Notes: generated by a model not told the origin, from the sequence alone. Counted from the first letter of the stretch, positions 14,666-23,068 are shown. The stretch is DNA of 64,000 nt from Prevotella sp. (GCA_017471465.1 JAFUTI010000023.1:62001-126000); one strand, 5' to 3'. Made by a program: numbers and translations.

Positions 14666-16507
14666 TTAACGTCGGGCTATTATTTTACGCGAAAGGACGG
14701 CTCCGTCTTCAGACCGCAGCACCTCGACATACGGCCCGCAACAGGGCTCCGACAGGCGCATGCCACATAAAGAGAAGCGTTCGACAGCTGCCATACTGGC
14801 ACTATTGGCCGGACGCAGGGCTGTGACCGTCGTCGAGCCACCCATACCTGTAGGAGGCTCTGGATTATCCGTCACGCATAACTTGTCGATACAGGCCCCA
14901 TCCTCACGTCCGCCGATATTCAGCAGATGGCTACCTGGCTGCAGGCTACTATGACAGAGTTCCTTCCAGTCCCAGGAACCATTCGTACAGAGTCCGTTGG
15001 CGAAATCGCCGCCCAACGGCCCGTCAAGCTTTATCCAGTAGCTGTCGTCATCCCACGTGGGGCATTTGACACGGGCATAGACGTAGTAGGTGTTTGCCGT
15101 TGCCACCTCGAAGTTGAGTACTAGGATGTTAGCTTTGTCGGTAGGCGCACCGCTGGTAATGTTGTTCACCGTCTGCAGATACTTGCCGCCAGAGGCCTGA
15201 CTGTCTTCCATGAGGCCGAAGGCAGTACCCTGGTCGGCAGTGCGCAGATCCTCGGCTTCTTTCCACAGCAGCACCTCGCCATAGCTGTCCTCCTCTTCGT
15301 CGTCGGCCAGGGGATCGGTCTTTGTGAAGAGGTTCAAGTCGATACAGCCGCCCATCGTCTCGTAGCCCTGCGCGTTCAGATGGAGCCAGTCGCCCTCGAA
15401 GAGGAACTGCTCCTGCATGGCTTCCGGGTCATTGGGATTGCGCACAGCCTGGTCGAAGTCGATGACACCGTCCAGCATCTTTGTCGTACGTATCCATTTG
15501 TTGATGGTGCTACGTCCTTTCTCGTGGTCGGCCGAATAGTAACTGCTGTTCTTAAACGGTGTGACTGTTCCGCCGAACACATAGATACCTTTCTGGTGGG
15601 CCTCGCGGATAATCTGCTTATAGACTTCTATGATACGCTGAGCCGTCTGCTGTCCGTTTCCGGCATAGCCCAGGTCGTTGACGGCCTCAAAGAGGATGAT
15701 CCACTTCACGCCTTCCTGCCCCAGCAAGTCGCGCTGATAGCGGTTCACGGCGGCAGGACCCAAGCCTCCGCCCAGGACGCAGTTGCCGCCGATACCCATG
15801 TTGAGCACACCTACTTGCTTGGTTGCATCATTGGCCAGCAGACGGCGTGAGAGCACGTCAGCCCAACGGTTCTGCTGGTTGGTTGTCGAGCCGCGGCCAT
15901 CGGTGATGGAGTTGCCCAAGACAGCCACAGCGCCAGCCGTTTCGGGGGCTTCAACCTCCAATGCCAGGATGTTGTACCAGTGGTCGGTCTTGACGGCACC
16001 TGTGAAGTCTGTCGTGTTGCCGGCTTTCAGGTAGGAGGTGGTACGCGAACCAGGATGTCCGCTGACATTGGTCGATGAGGCATTGCCGTAGTGAATGGTG
16101 ATAGCCACGTTCTGTCGCCCGTCGAGATGCAGACTGACAGGGTCAGAGACCACCTTGCTCTGGGCTGGGATTGTCACAGAGGCATTACCGCCGAAAGTCA
16201 GGCTGACGGTCGACGCCTCGTATATCTCACTGCTACTGCCAGCAGTCTTGGCATAAGCCAGTTCCACGGCCTTGATGACAGTGGCGCCGCTACTGAACTC
16301 ATTGGTCAGTTTCAGGCGCACCTTCTCGCCGCCAATAGAGACCTGTACAATCTGGCGCAATGAGTTATTGCCCAGTCCGGGCGACGGCGGGTTATTGTTA
16401 GTCTCAACAAGCTGCGGAGCCGTACCCCACGTGCCTACCCAATGGTTGCCGGCAAAAACTACTGCTACCGAAAGCAGGCATACTATCGCAAAAGCTACTC
16501 TTTTCAT
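14666..16507 (-). CDS. Secreted SGNH/GDSL esterase (XynE-like) with carbohydrate-binding domain
   Basis: A 613-residue exported hydrolase, start MKRVAFAIVCLLSVAVVFAG (signal peptide; the upstream TTG start is not needed). An N-terminal beta-rich domain (HWVGTWGTAP, LRQIVQVSIGGEKVRLKLTN) precedes the SGNH core: block I AVLGNSITDG with nucleophile S200, block II GIGGN, block III FEAVNDLG, and block V DWLHLN (D373, H376). This matches the acetyl xylan esterase XynE-like branch, which removes acetyl groups from plant polysaccharides. Residues ~410-560 resemble a CBM6/35-like domain (LLWKEAEDL, YYVYARVKCPTW). The last 40 residues look like a weak C-terminal sorting tail. It starts 23 nt after asnA, so read-through is likely. 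Substrate inferred. Confidence 0.85.
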   Translation of the reverse strand: MKRVAFAIVCLLSVAVVFAGNHWVGTWGTAPQLVETNNNPPSPGLGNNSLRQIVQVSIGGEKVRLKLTNEFSSGATVIKAVELAYAKTAGSSSEIYEASTVSLTFGGNASVTIPAQSKVVSDPVSLHLDGRQNVAITIHYGNASSTNVSGHPGSRTTSYLKAGNTTDFTGAVKTDHWYNILALEVEAPETAGAVAVLGNSITDGRGSTTNQQNRWADVLSRRLLANDATKQVGVLNMGIGGNCVLGGGLGPAAVNRYQRDLLGQEGVKWIILFEAVNDLGYAGNGQQTAQRIIEVYKQIIREAHQKGIYVFGGTVTPFKNSSYYSADHEKGRSTINKWIRTTKMLDGVIDFDQAVRNPNDPEAMQEQFLFEGDWLHLNAQGYETMGGCIDLNLFTKTDPLADDEEEDSYGEVLLWKEAEDLRTADQGTAFGLMEDSQASGGKYLQTVNNITSGAPTDKANILVLNFEVATANTYYVYARVKCPTWDDDSYWIKLDGPLGGDFANGLCTNGSWDWKELCHSSLQPGSHLLNIGGREDGACIDKLCVTDNPEPPTGMGGSTTVTALRPANSASMAAVERFSLCGMRLSEPCCGPYVEVLRSEDGAVLSRKIIARR

Positions 16508-16530
16508 TTTTTTCTTCAATAACGTTTAGG

Positions 16531-17568
16531 TTAAATCAGCGGCATACCCAACTCCTTGCATTCACGACGCATATCTTCAGGCCATATAGAAGCCTGAATC
16601 TCGCCGATGTGAGCCTTGTGCAACAATACCATACAGAGACGACTCTGACCAATACCGCCACCTATGCTCAGCGGCAACTTGTCGTTCAGCAACTGCTGGT
16701 GGAAATAAAGCTGCTGGCGCTCCTCCTTATGTTCAAGCTTCAACTGGCGCAGCAACGATTCCTTGTCTACACGGATTCCCATAGACGACAGTTCGAACGA
16801 ACGACCCAGCACGGGATACCATATCAGAATATCGCCGTTCAGACCCTTACGGCCATCTTCGGCTACCGTCGACCAGTCATCATAGTCGGGCGCACGGCCG
16901 TCGTGCTTCTCGCCGTTGGCCAGCTTGCCGCCTATACCTATAATAAACACGGCGCCATAAGCCTCGCAGATGGCATCCTCACGCTCCTTCGGCGTCTTGT
17001 CAGGATACATCTTCAGCAGCTCCTCGGCATGGATGAAGTGAATCTTCTCAGGCAGGAACGGCTTCAGCTGCGGATAGGTCTCACACGTCAGGTATTCCGT
17101 ACGGCGGATGGCGGCATAGATACGCTCCACCACATCCTTCAGAAAGGCCACAGTACGATCCTCCTTACGGATGACGGCCTCCCAGTCCCACTGGTCGACA
17201 TACAGCGAGTGTAAATTGTCCAACTCTTCATCGGCACGGATGGCGTTCATGTCAGTATAAATACCATAACCAGGCTCTATCTGATACTCTGCCAGCGACA
17301 GACGCTTCCACTTAGCCAGCGAGTGTACCACCTCGGCACGTGCGTCGCCCAAGTCCTTGATGGGGAACGTCACGGCGCGCTCCACACCGTTCAGGTCGTC
17401 GTTGATACCCAGTCCCTGTAGCACGAAGAGCGGTGCTGTCACACGACGCAGGCGCAACTCCGTCGAGAGGTTCTGCTGGAAGAATTCTTTAATCAGTTTA
17501 ATACCCTGTTCCGTCTGTTTGGTATCAATCAGATGCTCATAGTTTATGGGTTTAATTAATTTGCTCAT
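16531..17568 (-). CDS. asnA: Aspartate-ammonia ligase (AsnA)
   Basis: A 345-residue ammonia-dependent asparagine synthetase, related in fold to class II aminoacyl-tRNA synthetases. Start MSKLIKPINYEHLIDTKQTE at 17566-17568, nine codons into the longest frame. Conserved stretches include LRLRRVTAPLFVLQGLGINDDLNG, AEVVHSLAKWKRLSLAEY, GIYTDMNAIRADEELDN, DQWDWEAVI and the C-terminal LPLSIGGGIGQSRLCM. It makes asparagine from aspartate, ATP and ammonia, and is widespread in Bacteroidales. It has its own promoter and is followed by the esterase gene. Confidence 0.96.
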   Translation of the reverse strand: MSKLIKPINYEHLIDTKQTEQGIKLIKEFFQQNLSTELRLRRVTAPLFVLQGLGINDDLNGVERAVTFPIKDLGDARAEVVHSLAKWKRLSLAEYQIEPGYGIYTDMNAIRADEELDNLHSLYVDQWDWEAVIRKEDRTVAFLKDVVERIYAAIRRTEYLTCETYPQLKPFLPEKIHFIHAEELLKMYPDKTPKEREDAICEAYGAVFIIGIGGKLANGEKHDGRAPDYDDWSTVAEDGRKGLNGDILIWYPVLGRSFELSSMGIRVDKESLLRQLKLEHKEERQQLYFHQQLLNDKLPLSIGGGIGQSRLCMVLLHKAHIGEIQASIWPEDMRRECKELGMPLI

Positions 17569-17592
17569 TTCGTTTCGTTTCAATTTTGCGTG

Positions 17593-17600
17593 CAAAGATA
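17593..17600 (-). promoter_or_regulatory. -7 box of asnA promoter
   Basis: TATCTTTG on the minus strand, an exact TAnnTTTG match, 24 nt before the asnA ATG. Confidence 0.6.
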
Positions 17601-17750
17601 ACCATTAAATACTAAATTGCAAACAAAATATCGAAATATTTTTGCAAAACGTCATCTATTCTTGATTTTTACTAACTATTTGCGCCAAACACCATCTCTT
17701 AAAAGAATTTAATTATCAGTTACGAATTGCCAATTCTCAATTTTATTTCG

Positions 17751-17758
17751 TACCTTTG
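17751..17758 (+). promoter_or_regulatory. -7 box of tRNA-Arg promoter
   Basis: TACCTTTG lies 22 nt before the tRNA. A TTG at 17727-17729 could serve as the -33 element, 21 nt upstream. Confidence 0.55.
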
Positions 17759-17780
17759 CACTCGCTTATTAAGCAAACAA

Positions 17781-17854
17781 GGTCCCGTAGCTTAGCTGAA
17801 TAGAGCGTCAGATTCCGGTTCTGAAGGTCTTGGGTTTGAATCCCAACGGGATCA
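17781..17854 (+). tRNA. tRNA-Arg (anticodon CCG)
   Basis: A 74-nt cloverleaf. The acceptor arm GGTCCCG pairs with CGGGATC (one G-T pair), the D arm is GCTTAGCTGAATAGAGC, and the anticodon stem TCAGA/TCTGA encloses loop TTCCGGT with anticodon CCG at its centre (codon CGG, Arg). The T arm is TTGGGTTTGAATCCCAA and the discriminator base is A at 17854. CCA is not encoded, as in many Bacteroidota tRNAs. Confidence 0.95.
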
Positions 17855-17862
17855 CAAAAGAT

Positions 17863-17910
17863 AAAGAGTCGCGAACGATGAAAGCTTGCTTTCAATCTTC
17901 GAGGCTCTTT
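17863..17910 (+). terminator. Hairpin downstream of tRNA-Arg
   Basis: AAAGAG...CGAA at 17863-17875 pairs with TTCGAGGCTCTTT at 17898-17910 (two mismatches), enclosing a second small hairpin GAAAGC/GCTTTC. The T-tail is short. A further palindromic stem GGCTGGCGCCAGCC follows at about 17925-17938. It probably ends the tRNA transcript. Confidence 0.45.
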
Positions 17911-17937
17911 AGCTTTCGTAGGATGGCTGGCGCCAGC

Positions 17938-18189
17938 CTACGGAAAAGACGCAGTCAATTCCAACGTATTTTCATTTGGAACCCACATGCCATTCTCCTT
18001 GGCATATTGTTCCGCCACGCGTTGTTCTGCTTCGAAACGGCTTACATTTTCTTGGCCATCTCGAAGTTGTGCTTCATATAGTTGGCAGCGTCTATAGAGT
18101 TCATCGGAGACTTCATAGATTCTTCTATTTTCCGCAATTTCCTCTCCACGGCCTCTTTGTGAAACTGATTGAGATATGTCATCGCTCAT
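17938..18189 (-). CDS. Small hypothetical protein (83 aa), possibly a remnant
   Basis: Starts MSDDISQSVSQRGRGEEIAE at 18187-18189. It is mostly charged and helical (EVSDELYRRCQLYEAQLRDG, FEAEQRVAEQYAKENGMWVP), with no signal peptide or membrane segment. A clean -7 box (TATCTTTG) lies 20 nt upstream, inside the decayed nucleotidyltransferase frame, which supports expression. The ending ENTLELTASFP appears cut short and the tRNA follows tail to tail. I do not recognise a family. It could be an intact small gene or the first part of a truncated larger one. Confidence 0.45.
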   Translation of the reverse strand: MSDDISQSVSQRGRGEEIAENRRIYEVSDELYRRCQLYEAQLRDGQENVSRFEAEQRVAEQYAKENGMWVPNENTLELTASFP

Positions 18190-18333
18190 TTTATTTTTAA
18201 GTTTGGTGCAAAGATACGCTTTTTGACTGCCTCTTGCAGTCGATCCAAATAGCGACAATGAAGTTATTCCATACTTTGTCTTGAGTATGTTCATAGACGT
18301 CTTAAGTAGCTGAATACATTCTTCTTTTCCCAT
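18190..18333 (-). pseudogene. Truncated MNT-type nucleotidyltransferase
   Basis: The frame starts MGKEECIQLLKTSMNILKTK and contains the nucleotidyltransferase signature SLSLFGSTARG, the start of the catalytic motif (usual GSxARGx~9-12DxD). Immediately after the arginine-glycine the protein homology ends (SQKAYLCTK), and no Asp-x-Asp follows. The frame then runs in register into the next small gene. MNT proteins of this size are usually minimal nucleotidyltransferases, or antitoxins paired with HEPN proteins; no HEPN partner is seen. I read it as a deletion remnant in which the promoter of the downstream ORF replaces the lost coding sequence. Confidence 0.65.
18209..18216 (-). promoter_or_regulatory. 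-7 box upstream of the 83-aa ORF
   Basis: TATCTTTG on the minus strand, embedded in the end of the decayed nucleotidyltransferase reading frame. Confidence 0.5.
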
Positions 18334-18391
18334 AACTACTGTTTTGGTTGCAAAAAATAAGAAGTTATTCCGAACTTTGCAAATAATTGAA

Positions 18392-18658
18392 TCACTTTTT
18401 GTATCGCTCAATAGCGTTTTTGTGCCATTCAATGATTTCTTCAGCCAATGATTGAGGCTCCAAGACCTCCACCCACTGTCCTCGTGATAGCAGCTGGGCC
18501 TTGAAGTCGCTGGTGGGGCGTAGCGTCAGTTCGAAGTCGCAATAGTCGTCGGTAGAGGCAATCATCCTCTGGCTGTGGTATCTGCTGAAGATGGCGTCCC
18601 TGAAGCGACTCAAACTATCAGGTGTTTTTTTCATAAGTGAACGATGTACATCCTCCAC
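18392..18658 (-). pseudogene. C-terminal fragment of a WYL-domain transcriptional regulator
   Basis: An 88-residue frame. Its second half, FELTLRPTSDFKAQLLSRGQ followed by WVEVLEPQSLAEEIIEWHKN, matches the C-terminal extension (WCX region) of WYL regulators, where the sequence ends shortly after an LREEI-like helix. The N-terminal HTH and WYL core are missing: upstream DNA (18659-18900) has no matching frame. It is therefore a fragment, 58 nt upstream of the nucleotidyltransferase remnant. WYL proteins often control defence or DNA-repair genes, so the pair may be what is left of a small accessory cassette beside the tRNA. Confidence 0.65.
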
Positions 18659-18806
18659 CTTTTTAACATCGTCGGCGACCCTTCACGGCTGGTGTAACAA
18701 CCTGTTTATTAGGGCGTTGCGGTGAACGGTTTGTTTTTCCCATTATGGAACTACCGGGATAGACAACTAGAGCGGTGCCTCCCGAACTTTTTGCGGCTCA
18801 ACATCT

Positions 18807-18828
18807 GTTGCTGACCTAGGTCAGCAAC
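18807..18828. repeat. Perfect 22-bp palindrome with adjacent degenerate copy
   Basis: GTTGCTGACCT is followed directly by its reverse complement. A degenerate second copy (GTTGCCGACGTAGGTCAGCAG) abuts it at 18829-18849. This could be an operator-like site or the relic of a mobile element. The surrounding 18659-19060 stretch contains no gene I can support. Confidence 0.6.
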
Positions 18829-19070
18829 GTTGCCGACGTAGGTCAGCAGAAGAAGAACAATGAATAAAATTAATTATCCAGACCATTCACCACAACCTAC
18901 TGAACCACAGTAAGATAGGTTTACGGTGAAGGGTAAACGACAAAGCAAAATCATGGCTAATAACAATACTTCGCTCGATTTGCACCATCTTTGCATCAAG
19001 CATCCTTGCAGGCCATGGAGCCTTGTTACCACTTGATTTGAATCAATAAATTATGGGATTTTAACAATTA

Positions 19071-19080
19071 AGGGGGGGGG
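19071..19080 (+). repeat. G10 homopolymer upstream of the fimbrial locus
   Basis: Ten consecutive G about 21-30 nt upstream of the T8 run in the promoter of the DUF3575 gene. Such tracts are slippage-prone; see findings. Confidence 0.8.
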
Positions 19081-19100
19081 TAATTATGCTGCATGTACAA

Positions 19101-19118
19101 TTTTTTTTGTTAACTTTG
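19101..19118 (+). promoter_or_regulatory. Promoter region of fimbrial/giant-protein locus, with T8 run before the -7 box
   Basis: The -7 box is TAACTTTG at 19111-19118. Directly upstream, at 19101-19108, is a run of eight T, placed in the spacer where the distance to the -33 element is set. No exact TTTG -33 element is present at the standard distance. The ATG of the first gene follows 29 nt after the -7 box. Confidence 0.6.
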
Positions 19119-19147
19119 CTTTCTAGTACATTATAATACGCGCGTTA

Positions 19148-19807
19148 ATGTCAACAAAAAGGATAATATCAATCGAAAAGATCATTAACAAGTTTTTTGT
19201 TATGGCATCCTTGACACTCCTCCCGACAAGGATGGAAGCGCAAGATATTACCATTGGCAACAACCTGCTCTACGACGCTTCGCTGACGCCCAACCTGAAC
19301 ATCGCCTACAGCGACAGTTCTCGCTGGTCGTATGGCGTTACGCTGGGATTCCGCCATTGGCCCATTGGAAACCTGACGCAGAAGAAGTGGCGCCACTTGC
19401 TTATCTCTCCTGCCGTACGCTACTGGAACGACACCCAGCACTTAGGACATTTTTGGAGTGGCAACGCCATCTACAGCCATTTCAATGCAGGATACACTGA
19501 CATGCTCATCTACAAGGGCGTTAAGGACGAGCGCCGTCAGGGCGACCTCATTGCCCTCGGAGCGTCCTATGGTTATGCCTGGCATTTAGGACGCCGTTGG
19601 ACCGCAGAGGCTCAAGCAGGTCTTGCCGTAGGCTACGCCTGGTACGACCGCTTCGTCATTAACAGCCAGGAGGACGACTGGAACCCCATCGGCAGCGGGA
19701 AAAACGTTTTCCTACTGCCACAGCTAGGTCTGAACATCGTCTACCACATCCCGCTGAAGAAGTCAAAGGAACCTCAAAATAACGAAACAACAAGAAACAA
19801 CCAATAA
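19148..19807 (+). CDS. DUF3575 family outer-membrane protein
   Basis: A 219-residue exported protein. The N-terminus (MSTKRIISIEKIINKFFVMA..LTLLPTRMEAQ) is a slightly long signal peptide cut near EAQ; the internal ATG at 19202 is an alternative start. The mature part (DITIGNNLLYDASLTPNLNI, GVTLGFRHWPIGN, HFWSGNAIYSHFNAGYTD, AEAQAGLAVGYAWYDRF) alternates hydrophobic and polar residues and matches DUF3575, a small beta-barrel-like family commonly found at the head of Bacteroidota fimbrial operons. Its role in fimbria export or anchoring is suggested by context only. The next gene starts 10 nt after its stop. Confidence 0.85.
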   Translation: MSTKRIISIEKIINKFFVMASLTLLPTRMEAQDITIGNNLLYDASLTPNLNIAYSDSSRWSYGVTLGFRHWPIGNLTQKKWRHLLISPAVRYWNDTQHLGHFWSGNAIYSHFNAGYTDMLIYKGVKDERRQGDLIALGASYGYAWHLGRRWTAEAQAGLAVGYAWYDRFVINSQEDDWNPIGSGKNVFLLPQLGLNIVYHIPLKKSKEPQNNETTRNNQ

Positions 19808-19817
19808 AAACGTTTTC

Positions 19818-22001
19818 ATGATGAAACAGTTCTTCAATTTTGCCTTTCTGAGTGCGATAGCACTCTCAGGCACGTTCGGACTCACAGCCTGCTCGTCGTA
19901 CGACGAGGCAGAGGTGACCAATCCGAACTTCAACCCAGAGACCAACGAGGTGCTTACCAAGTTTGTCTTCAATGTGGCAACGGGCAACGAAGCCACCACA
20001 CGTCAGTCGTCTGCTGCTACGCAGGCTACAAACACTGAAACCTTCCGCGGTATTGACAATGCCGTGCTCTTCTCATTCAAACGAGCTGCCGGCGACGGCA
20101 AGCACCTTGCTGCCGCGGGCGCTGCCGACAAGCGTTTCGACTTGTCACGCATCGTTTCAGAAGGTTCCATCAACAAAGATGCGTCCAGCCGCGTCATCGA
20201 GACCTCACTGCCACTGAACACCAACTCGCTGCTGTTCTATGGCAAGGCCATCGAAGGGACTTCCTCGACAGCCGTTGCCGGCTACAACCTCTATGGACAT
20301 CTGGAGAATTTCAACATTGCAACTGATGAAACCGGCAAAGCCCTGAGCAACACGACCATTGAACTGGCTTCGCGCATCAACGGCAACCTGGAAAACTTCA
20401 GGAAAATTGAAGATTTGCTGGCAGGTTTGCTCACCTGCATCATGAACTCCAACCTCGCCGGCGACCATCATGATGCCGTCACTTTTAACAATGAGGACGT
20501 TGAGTATCCTGACAACATTTATTGGGCCACCTATGCCAATACCGACAAGAAAAGCCCTGTAACGACATCACACGATCTCTATGCCCTGGAAGTGAAGCTG
20601 GCTAACGTCTACAAGGAGATGACAACCATCCGCGACACTGAAGGTGAGCTGCGTGGTGGCTGTGCACACAACATCGTGCATACCATTCAGGCCATGTGGT
20701 CAGTCATCAACGAAGTGCGCTGCGCCACACCGTTCTGTAAGGAAGAGGCTGTCGCACAACAGCTGGCCAAGCGTATTCACAACCGCTTAGAAGAGTTCTT
20801 CAACGGTACCGTCCCCAGTACTGGTGCAGAAGTGACGAATGTCAGTTTTAAGACAACCAGCAGTATCATCGAGAAATTCGGACTTGACCCCAACTGGCCT
20901 ACTTCAGCCGACGCGAAGCCGACAGCCGATTACTTCTCTGCTATTTCAAATGTCAGCCTGGCACAATTCCCTGAGGAGCTGTATCATTTGCCCGCCGGTT
21001 CTACCCACTATCTGTTTAACAGCACCAAGAAACAGTTCTACTATGTGCAGAATTACAACACCAGTGCTGTGGGCGGTGGAAGCGGATTTACCGTTGAGAG
21101 CTACTACTATCCTGCAGAGCTCTGCTATTTCGGAAATAGTGCCATCCGAGTCTCCAACACCGAGCACAAGGTTGCCGACTATCCACAGACCGTGGCTACC
21201 TGGCACAGCAGCTCATGGAGTGGCTGGACTGCCAACAGTCACGTTGTATCAACGACCCAGTCCGTTGCCATGCAGAACGACATCAACTATGGTACCGCAC
21301 TGCTGAAGGCCACCATAGGCTATGGAGCCACGACGCTGAAGGACAACAACCACGCTATCCAGCAATACAAGGACAATAGCATCAGCGAAACCGATGAGCC
21401 AGACAAAGAGATTACCGTCACCGCCACCAGTTTCCAGCTGAAGGGCGTCCTCATCGGCGGACAGTCGAAAAAGGTGGGATGGGATTACCTGCCTAAAACC
21501 TCGGATAACTCGGTAGGTTATATCTATGACTGTTCCATCCCTAATGGAACTATTCCTGCTACAGGTGTATCGTCACCCAACTACACGCTGGTATTTGACA
21601 ACTACACCACAGCAGGCACAGGTCAGGACAAGGTATATGTCGCCCTGGAACTGCTGAACAACAGCGGAGAGGACTTCTATGGCGAGTACGGCCTGATTCG
21701 TAACGGTGGCACGTTCTACCTCATTGGCGAGCTCGATCCGGCAGGAAAGACCGCTCCCACCTTGCCTACCCACCACCCGTTGCCACCATACAACAGCGAC
21801 GGCTCTTCCGTTGAGACGGCCCGTGTCTTCATGCAGGACTACATGACCACTGCCAACTTCGTCATTGGCGTGAACTCGCTGAAACACGCCTACCTCACCG
21901 TTCCCGACCTGCGCTACAGCGCGCTGACATTGGGACTCTCTGTCGATATGGAGTGGTCGACTGGTATCGATTTCGGCAACGTCATCTTGGGAGGCAATTA
22001 A
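19818..22001 (+). CDS. Mfa1-family fimbrial major-subunit-like lipoprotein (727 aa)
   Basis: The lipoprotein signal MMKQFFNFAFLSAIALSGTF ends in LTAC. The C-terminal half carries the Mfa1 family pattern: YYYPAELCYFGNSAIRVSN, then WHSSSWSG, TTQSVAMQNDINYGTALL, FQLKGVLIGGQSKKVGWDY, VYVALELLNNSGEDFYG, GTFYLIGELDPAGKT and VFMQDYMTTANFVIG, ending in a basic-free beta strand (IDFGNVILGGN). In Porphyromonas gingivalis Mfa1 is exported as a lipoprotein, trimmed by an arginine-specific protease and polymerised by strand exchange; Arg residues near NEATTRQSS are candidates for trimming. At 727 residues it is longer than typical Mfa1 (~560), with extra sequence around 150-330. Confidence 0.82.
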   Translation: MMKQFFNFAFLSAIALSGTFGLTACSSYDEAEVTNPNFNPETNEVLTKFVFNVATGNEATTRQSSAATQATNTETFRGIDNAVLFSFKRAAGDGKHLAAAGAADKRFDLSRIVSEGSINKDASSRVIETSLPLNTNSLLFYGKAIEGTSSTAVAGYNLYGHLENFNIATDETGKALSNTTIELASRINGNLENFRKIEDLLAGLLTCIMNSNLAGDHHDAVTFNNEDVEYPDNIYWATYANTDKKSPVTTSHDLYALEVKLANVYKEMTTIRDTEGELRGGCAHNIVHTIQAMWSVINEVRCATPFCKEEAVAQQLAKRIHNRLEEFFNGTVPSTGAEVTNVSFKTTSSIIEKFGLDPNWPTSADAKPTADYFSAISNVSLAQFPEELYHLPAGSTHYLFNSTKKQFYYVQNYNTSAVGGGSGFTVESYYYPAELCYFGNSAIRVSNTEHKVADYPQTVATWHSSSWSGWTANSHVVSTTQSVAMQNDINYGTALLKATIGYGATTLKDNNHAIQQYKDNSISETDEPDKEITVTATSFQLKGVLIGGQSKKVGWDYLPKTSDNSVGYIYDCSIPNGTIPATGVSSPNYTLVFDNYTTAGTGQDKVYVALELLNNSGEDFYGEYGLIRNGGTFYLIGELDPAGKTAPTLPTHHPLPPYNSDGSSVETARVFMQDYMTTANFVIGVNSLKHAYLTVPDLRYSALTLGLSVDMEWSTGIDFGNVILGGN

Positions 22002-22006
22002 ACTCA

Positions 22007-23068
22007 ATGATGAGCAACAGCCGTCGTGACATCAAGAACATGATGCTGACAGCAATACTGGCAACGGTATTGTTGTCGGCTTGCTCGTTGATTGACGACG
22101 AGCTGGGCGGCAAGAAGACCGACTTCAAGCTGGACTATGAGTTGCGCTTGGTGACCAACATGACCACTGAGATCAGGACGCAGCTGTCGACCCAGATGGA
22201 AGTAGGGTTGGCTCATACCCTGCGCCAGCATCTCGGAGGCATATTCACAGACTACGCCCATGATGTCAACCTGTCGTTCTACGATACCACGGGTGACTCC
22301 CTGCGCCTGCAGCACGACCAGCATATCATGGATGCCAACCAGCAGAGCTATACGCTCTACTTGCCGATGCGTCAATATATGCATCTGGCTGTGGCCAATG
22401 TGGTGAACAACCCTGTAGTTAGCCTGACCAACGATGAGCGCTGCCATCTGTCACGCCTTGAACTGGCGGTCGGCAGTTCTCCTGCCGACACCATTGACTC
22501 GCATACTACGGGCCTGTTTACAGCCCGTCAGCCCGTGGAGGTGTTGGAGGGCGTCGACCAGACGTTTAATGTGCACCTCTATATGGCCAACTGCGCCGCA
22601 GCCCTGATCATTGATCCTCGCGGGCACGACATCAGCAGCCTCAAGGTGTACACCACAGGCTTTGCCTCACAGTTCAACATCTGCGACAGCAGCTATGTGT
22701 TTGCAGACCGTGATCCTGTCGTCAGGACAAAAATGGTGACCTCGCCGGATGACAACAAGGTTTGTTACTATTCGGTCAACCTACCCTCACGCGAACCTAT
22801 GTATACACGTAGCGTCATAGAAACGGAAGACTTTCTGGGTGAGCCAGGCCGCGAGGACCTTTGGTCGTTCAGTGCCGTCATGACCGATAATGAGGGCAAG
22901 ACAACAAAGACCGACCTCACTCTGAAAGAGCCACTCCGCGCAGGACAGCTGAAAATAGTCACGGGCTATGTGACCGATGATGGAGCCATAAAGACTGACG
23001 ACGTGACAGTAGGTGTCAGCGTGTCGCTCGACTGGCACAAGGGCGGCAGCTACGAGCCAGAACTATAG
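22007..23068 (+). CDS. FimB/Mfa2-like fimbrial anchor lipoprotein
   Basis: A 353-residue lipoprotein from MMSNSRRDIKNMMLTAILAT, with lipobox LLSAC. The first ATG at 22007 follows the previous stop by 5 nt. The N-terminal part (DFKLDYELRLVTNMTTEIRT, VNLSFYDTTGD) and the C-terminal LRAGQLKIVTGYVTDDGAIK, VGVSVSLDWHKGGSYEPEL are typical of the FimB/Mfa2 family, whose members cap or anchor the fimbrial shaft in the outer membrane and limit its length. Position directly after an Mfa1-like gene matches the mfa1-mfa2 order. Subunit pairing is inferred. Confidence 0.8.
   Translation: MMSNSRRDIKNMMLTAILATVLLSACSLIDDELGGKKTDFKLDYELRLVTNMTTEIRTQLSTQMEVGLAHTLRQHLGGIFTDYAHDVNLSFYDTTGDSLRLQHDQHIMDANQQSYTLYLPMRQYMHLAVANVVNNPVVSLTNDERCHLSRLELAVGSSPADTIDSHTTGLFTARQPVEVLEGVDQTFNVHLYMANCAAALIIDPRGHDISSLKVYTTGFASQFNICDSSYVFADRDPVVRTKMVTSPDDNKVCYYSVNLPSREPMYTRSVIETEDFLGEPGREDLWSFSAVMTDNEGKTTKTDLTLKEPLRAGQLKIVTGYVTDDGAIKTDDVTVGVSVSLDWHKGGSYEPEL

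Noticed and set aside
17938-18432. A single 164-aa fusion protein (nucleotidyltransferase plus unknown)
   Set aside because: Homology breaks at the catalytic motif, and a promoter box and ATG for the second half lie at the junction; a remnant plus a separate small ORF fits better.
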